From NCBI GenBank assembly GCA_030599515.1, contig JAUVNV010000086.1, forward strand, positions 1 to 9,210: 9,210 bases of DNA, given 5' to 3'. The position numbers and the translations under genes were made by a program. Of the stretch, positions 9,069-9,210 are shown one piece after another (within the stretch, counting starts at the first letter, position 1; every line of letters begins with the position of its first letter). The DNA is from Acidimicrobiia bacterium (GTDB taxonomy: Bacteria > Actinomycetota > Acidimicrobiia > Spongiisociales > UBA5794). The notes under the pieces were generated by a model. The model was not told the origin of the DNA, made no database searches, and saw only the letters and a program-made list of their open reading frames with translations.

Positions 9069-9210
9069 TTACTCCGCCGCAGGTCCAGGCAGCTGGACCC
9101 GATCCGGCTGCAGTTCCTCAGGCTTCGGCTGCGTCAACTCGACATTCAATCCCAACGCACGCATTTCCTTGACGAGGACGTTGAACGACTCGGGAATACC
9201 CGCTTCGAAC
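9069..9210 (-). CDS. rpoB: RNA polymerase subunit beta, C-terminal end (partial)
   Basis: Only the last 46 codons are present, entering from beyond 9210 and ending at TAA 9071-9069. The segment FEAGIPESFNVLVKEMRALG followed by LNVEL is the C-terminal clamp-contact end of beta. It matches the alphaproteobacterial form; actinobacteria typically have PESFKVLLKEMQSL here and a longer tail. The last residues, an acidic and proline-rich tail ending PGPAAE, are variable. Together with the start of rpoC this makes the right-hand kilobase of the window look alphaproteobacterial. Confidence 0.93.
   Translation of the reverse strand, partial: FEAGIPESFNVLVKEMRALGLNVELTQPKPEELQPDRVQLPGPAAE

Overview
The window reads as a fragment of a high-GC bacterial core chromosome, probably from an environmental (metagenomic) assembly. 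Almost everything lies on the minus strand. In transcription order it holds the 3' end of rpoB, rpoC, a site-2-type (M50) membrane protease gene, then a separate str operon: rpsL (S12), rpsG (S7), fusA (EF-G) and the 5' part of tuf (EF-Tu). The order rpoB-rpoC ... rpsL-rpsG-fusA-tuf, the actinobacterial-type sequence of most of rpoC, the C/G-ending codons and an apparently leaderless gene all suggest an actinobacterium. I cannot place it below phylum with confidence.

Layout by coordinate: tuf 5' part (1-357), fusA (371-2455), rpsG (2477-2944) and rpsL (2947-3318) form a tight operon read leftward. Before it comes a hairpin-rich leader of about 187 nt and a candidate promoter at 3510-3539. The plus strand carries one short module, a Phd/YefM-RelE type toxin-antitoxin pair (3708-4267) with its own promoter and two palindromes. 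Arrays of 7-bp repeats that can fold into palindromes flank this pair on both sides (3571-3627 and 4268-4357). The M50 protease gene (4355-5077) converges on the toxin gene. Between it and rpoC lie two copies of a 49-bp structured repeat and the rpoC terminator. rpoC fills 5275-8988, and the rpoB tail ends at 9069.

Three observations stand out. First, rpoC is a mosaic. Its first ~250 residues and the rpoB tail are alphaproteobacterial in type, while the rest is actinobacterial in type. The switch falls in a nearly invariant block (about 8136-8256), which is where an assembly chimera would join but also where homologous recombination could act. Second, in the actinobacterial-type part all four cysteines of the second zinc site of the beta' subunit are replaced (T/P, D, S, S). 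Third, tuf uses almost only G- or T-ending codons, unlike fusA 13 bases upstream. Both window ends fall inside highly conserved genes, so a composite contig must be considered before biology is inferred from the first and third points.

Functionally, the core genes make RNA polymerase (beta, beta') and the translation machinery (S12, S7, EF-G, EF-Tu). The accessory toxin-antitoxin pair and the protease sit in the gap that separates the rpoBC and str transcription units.
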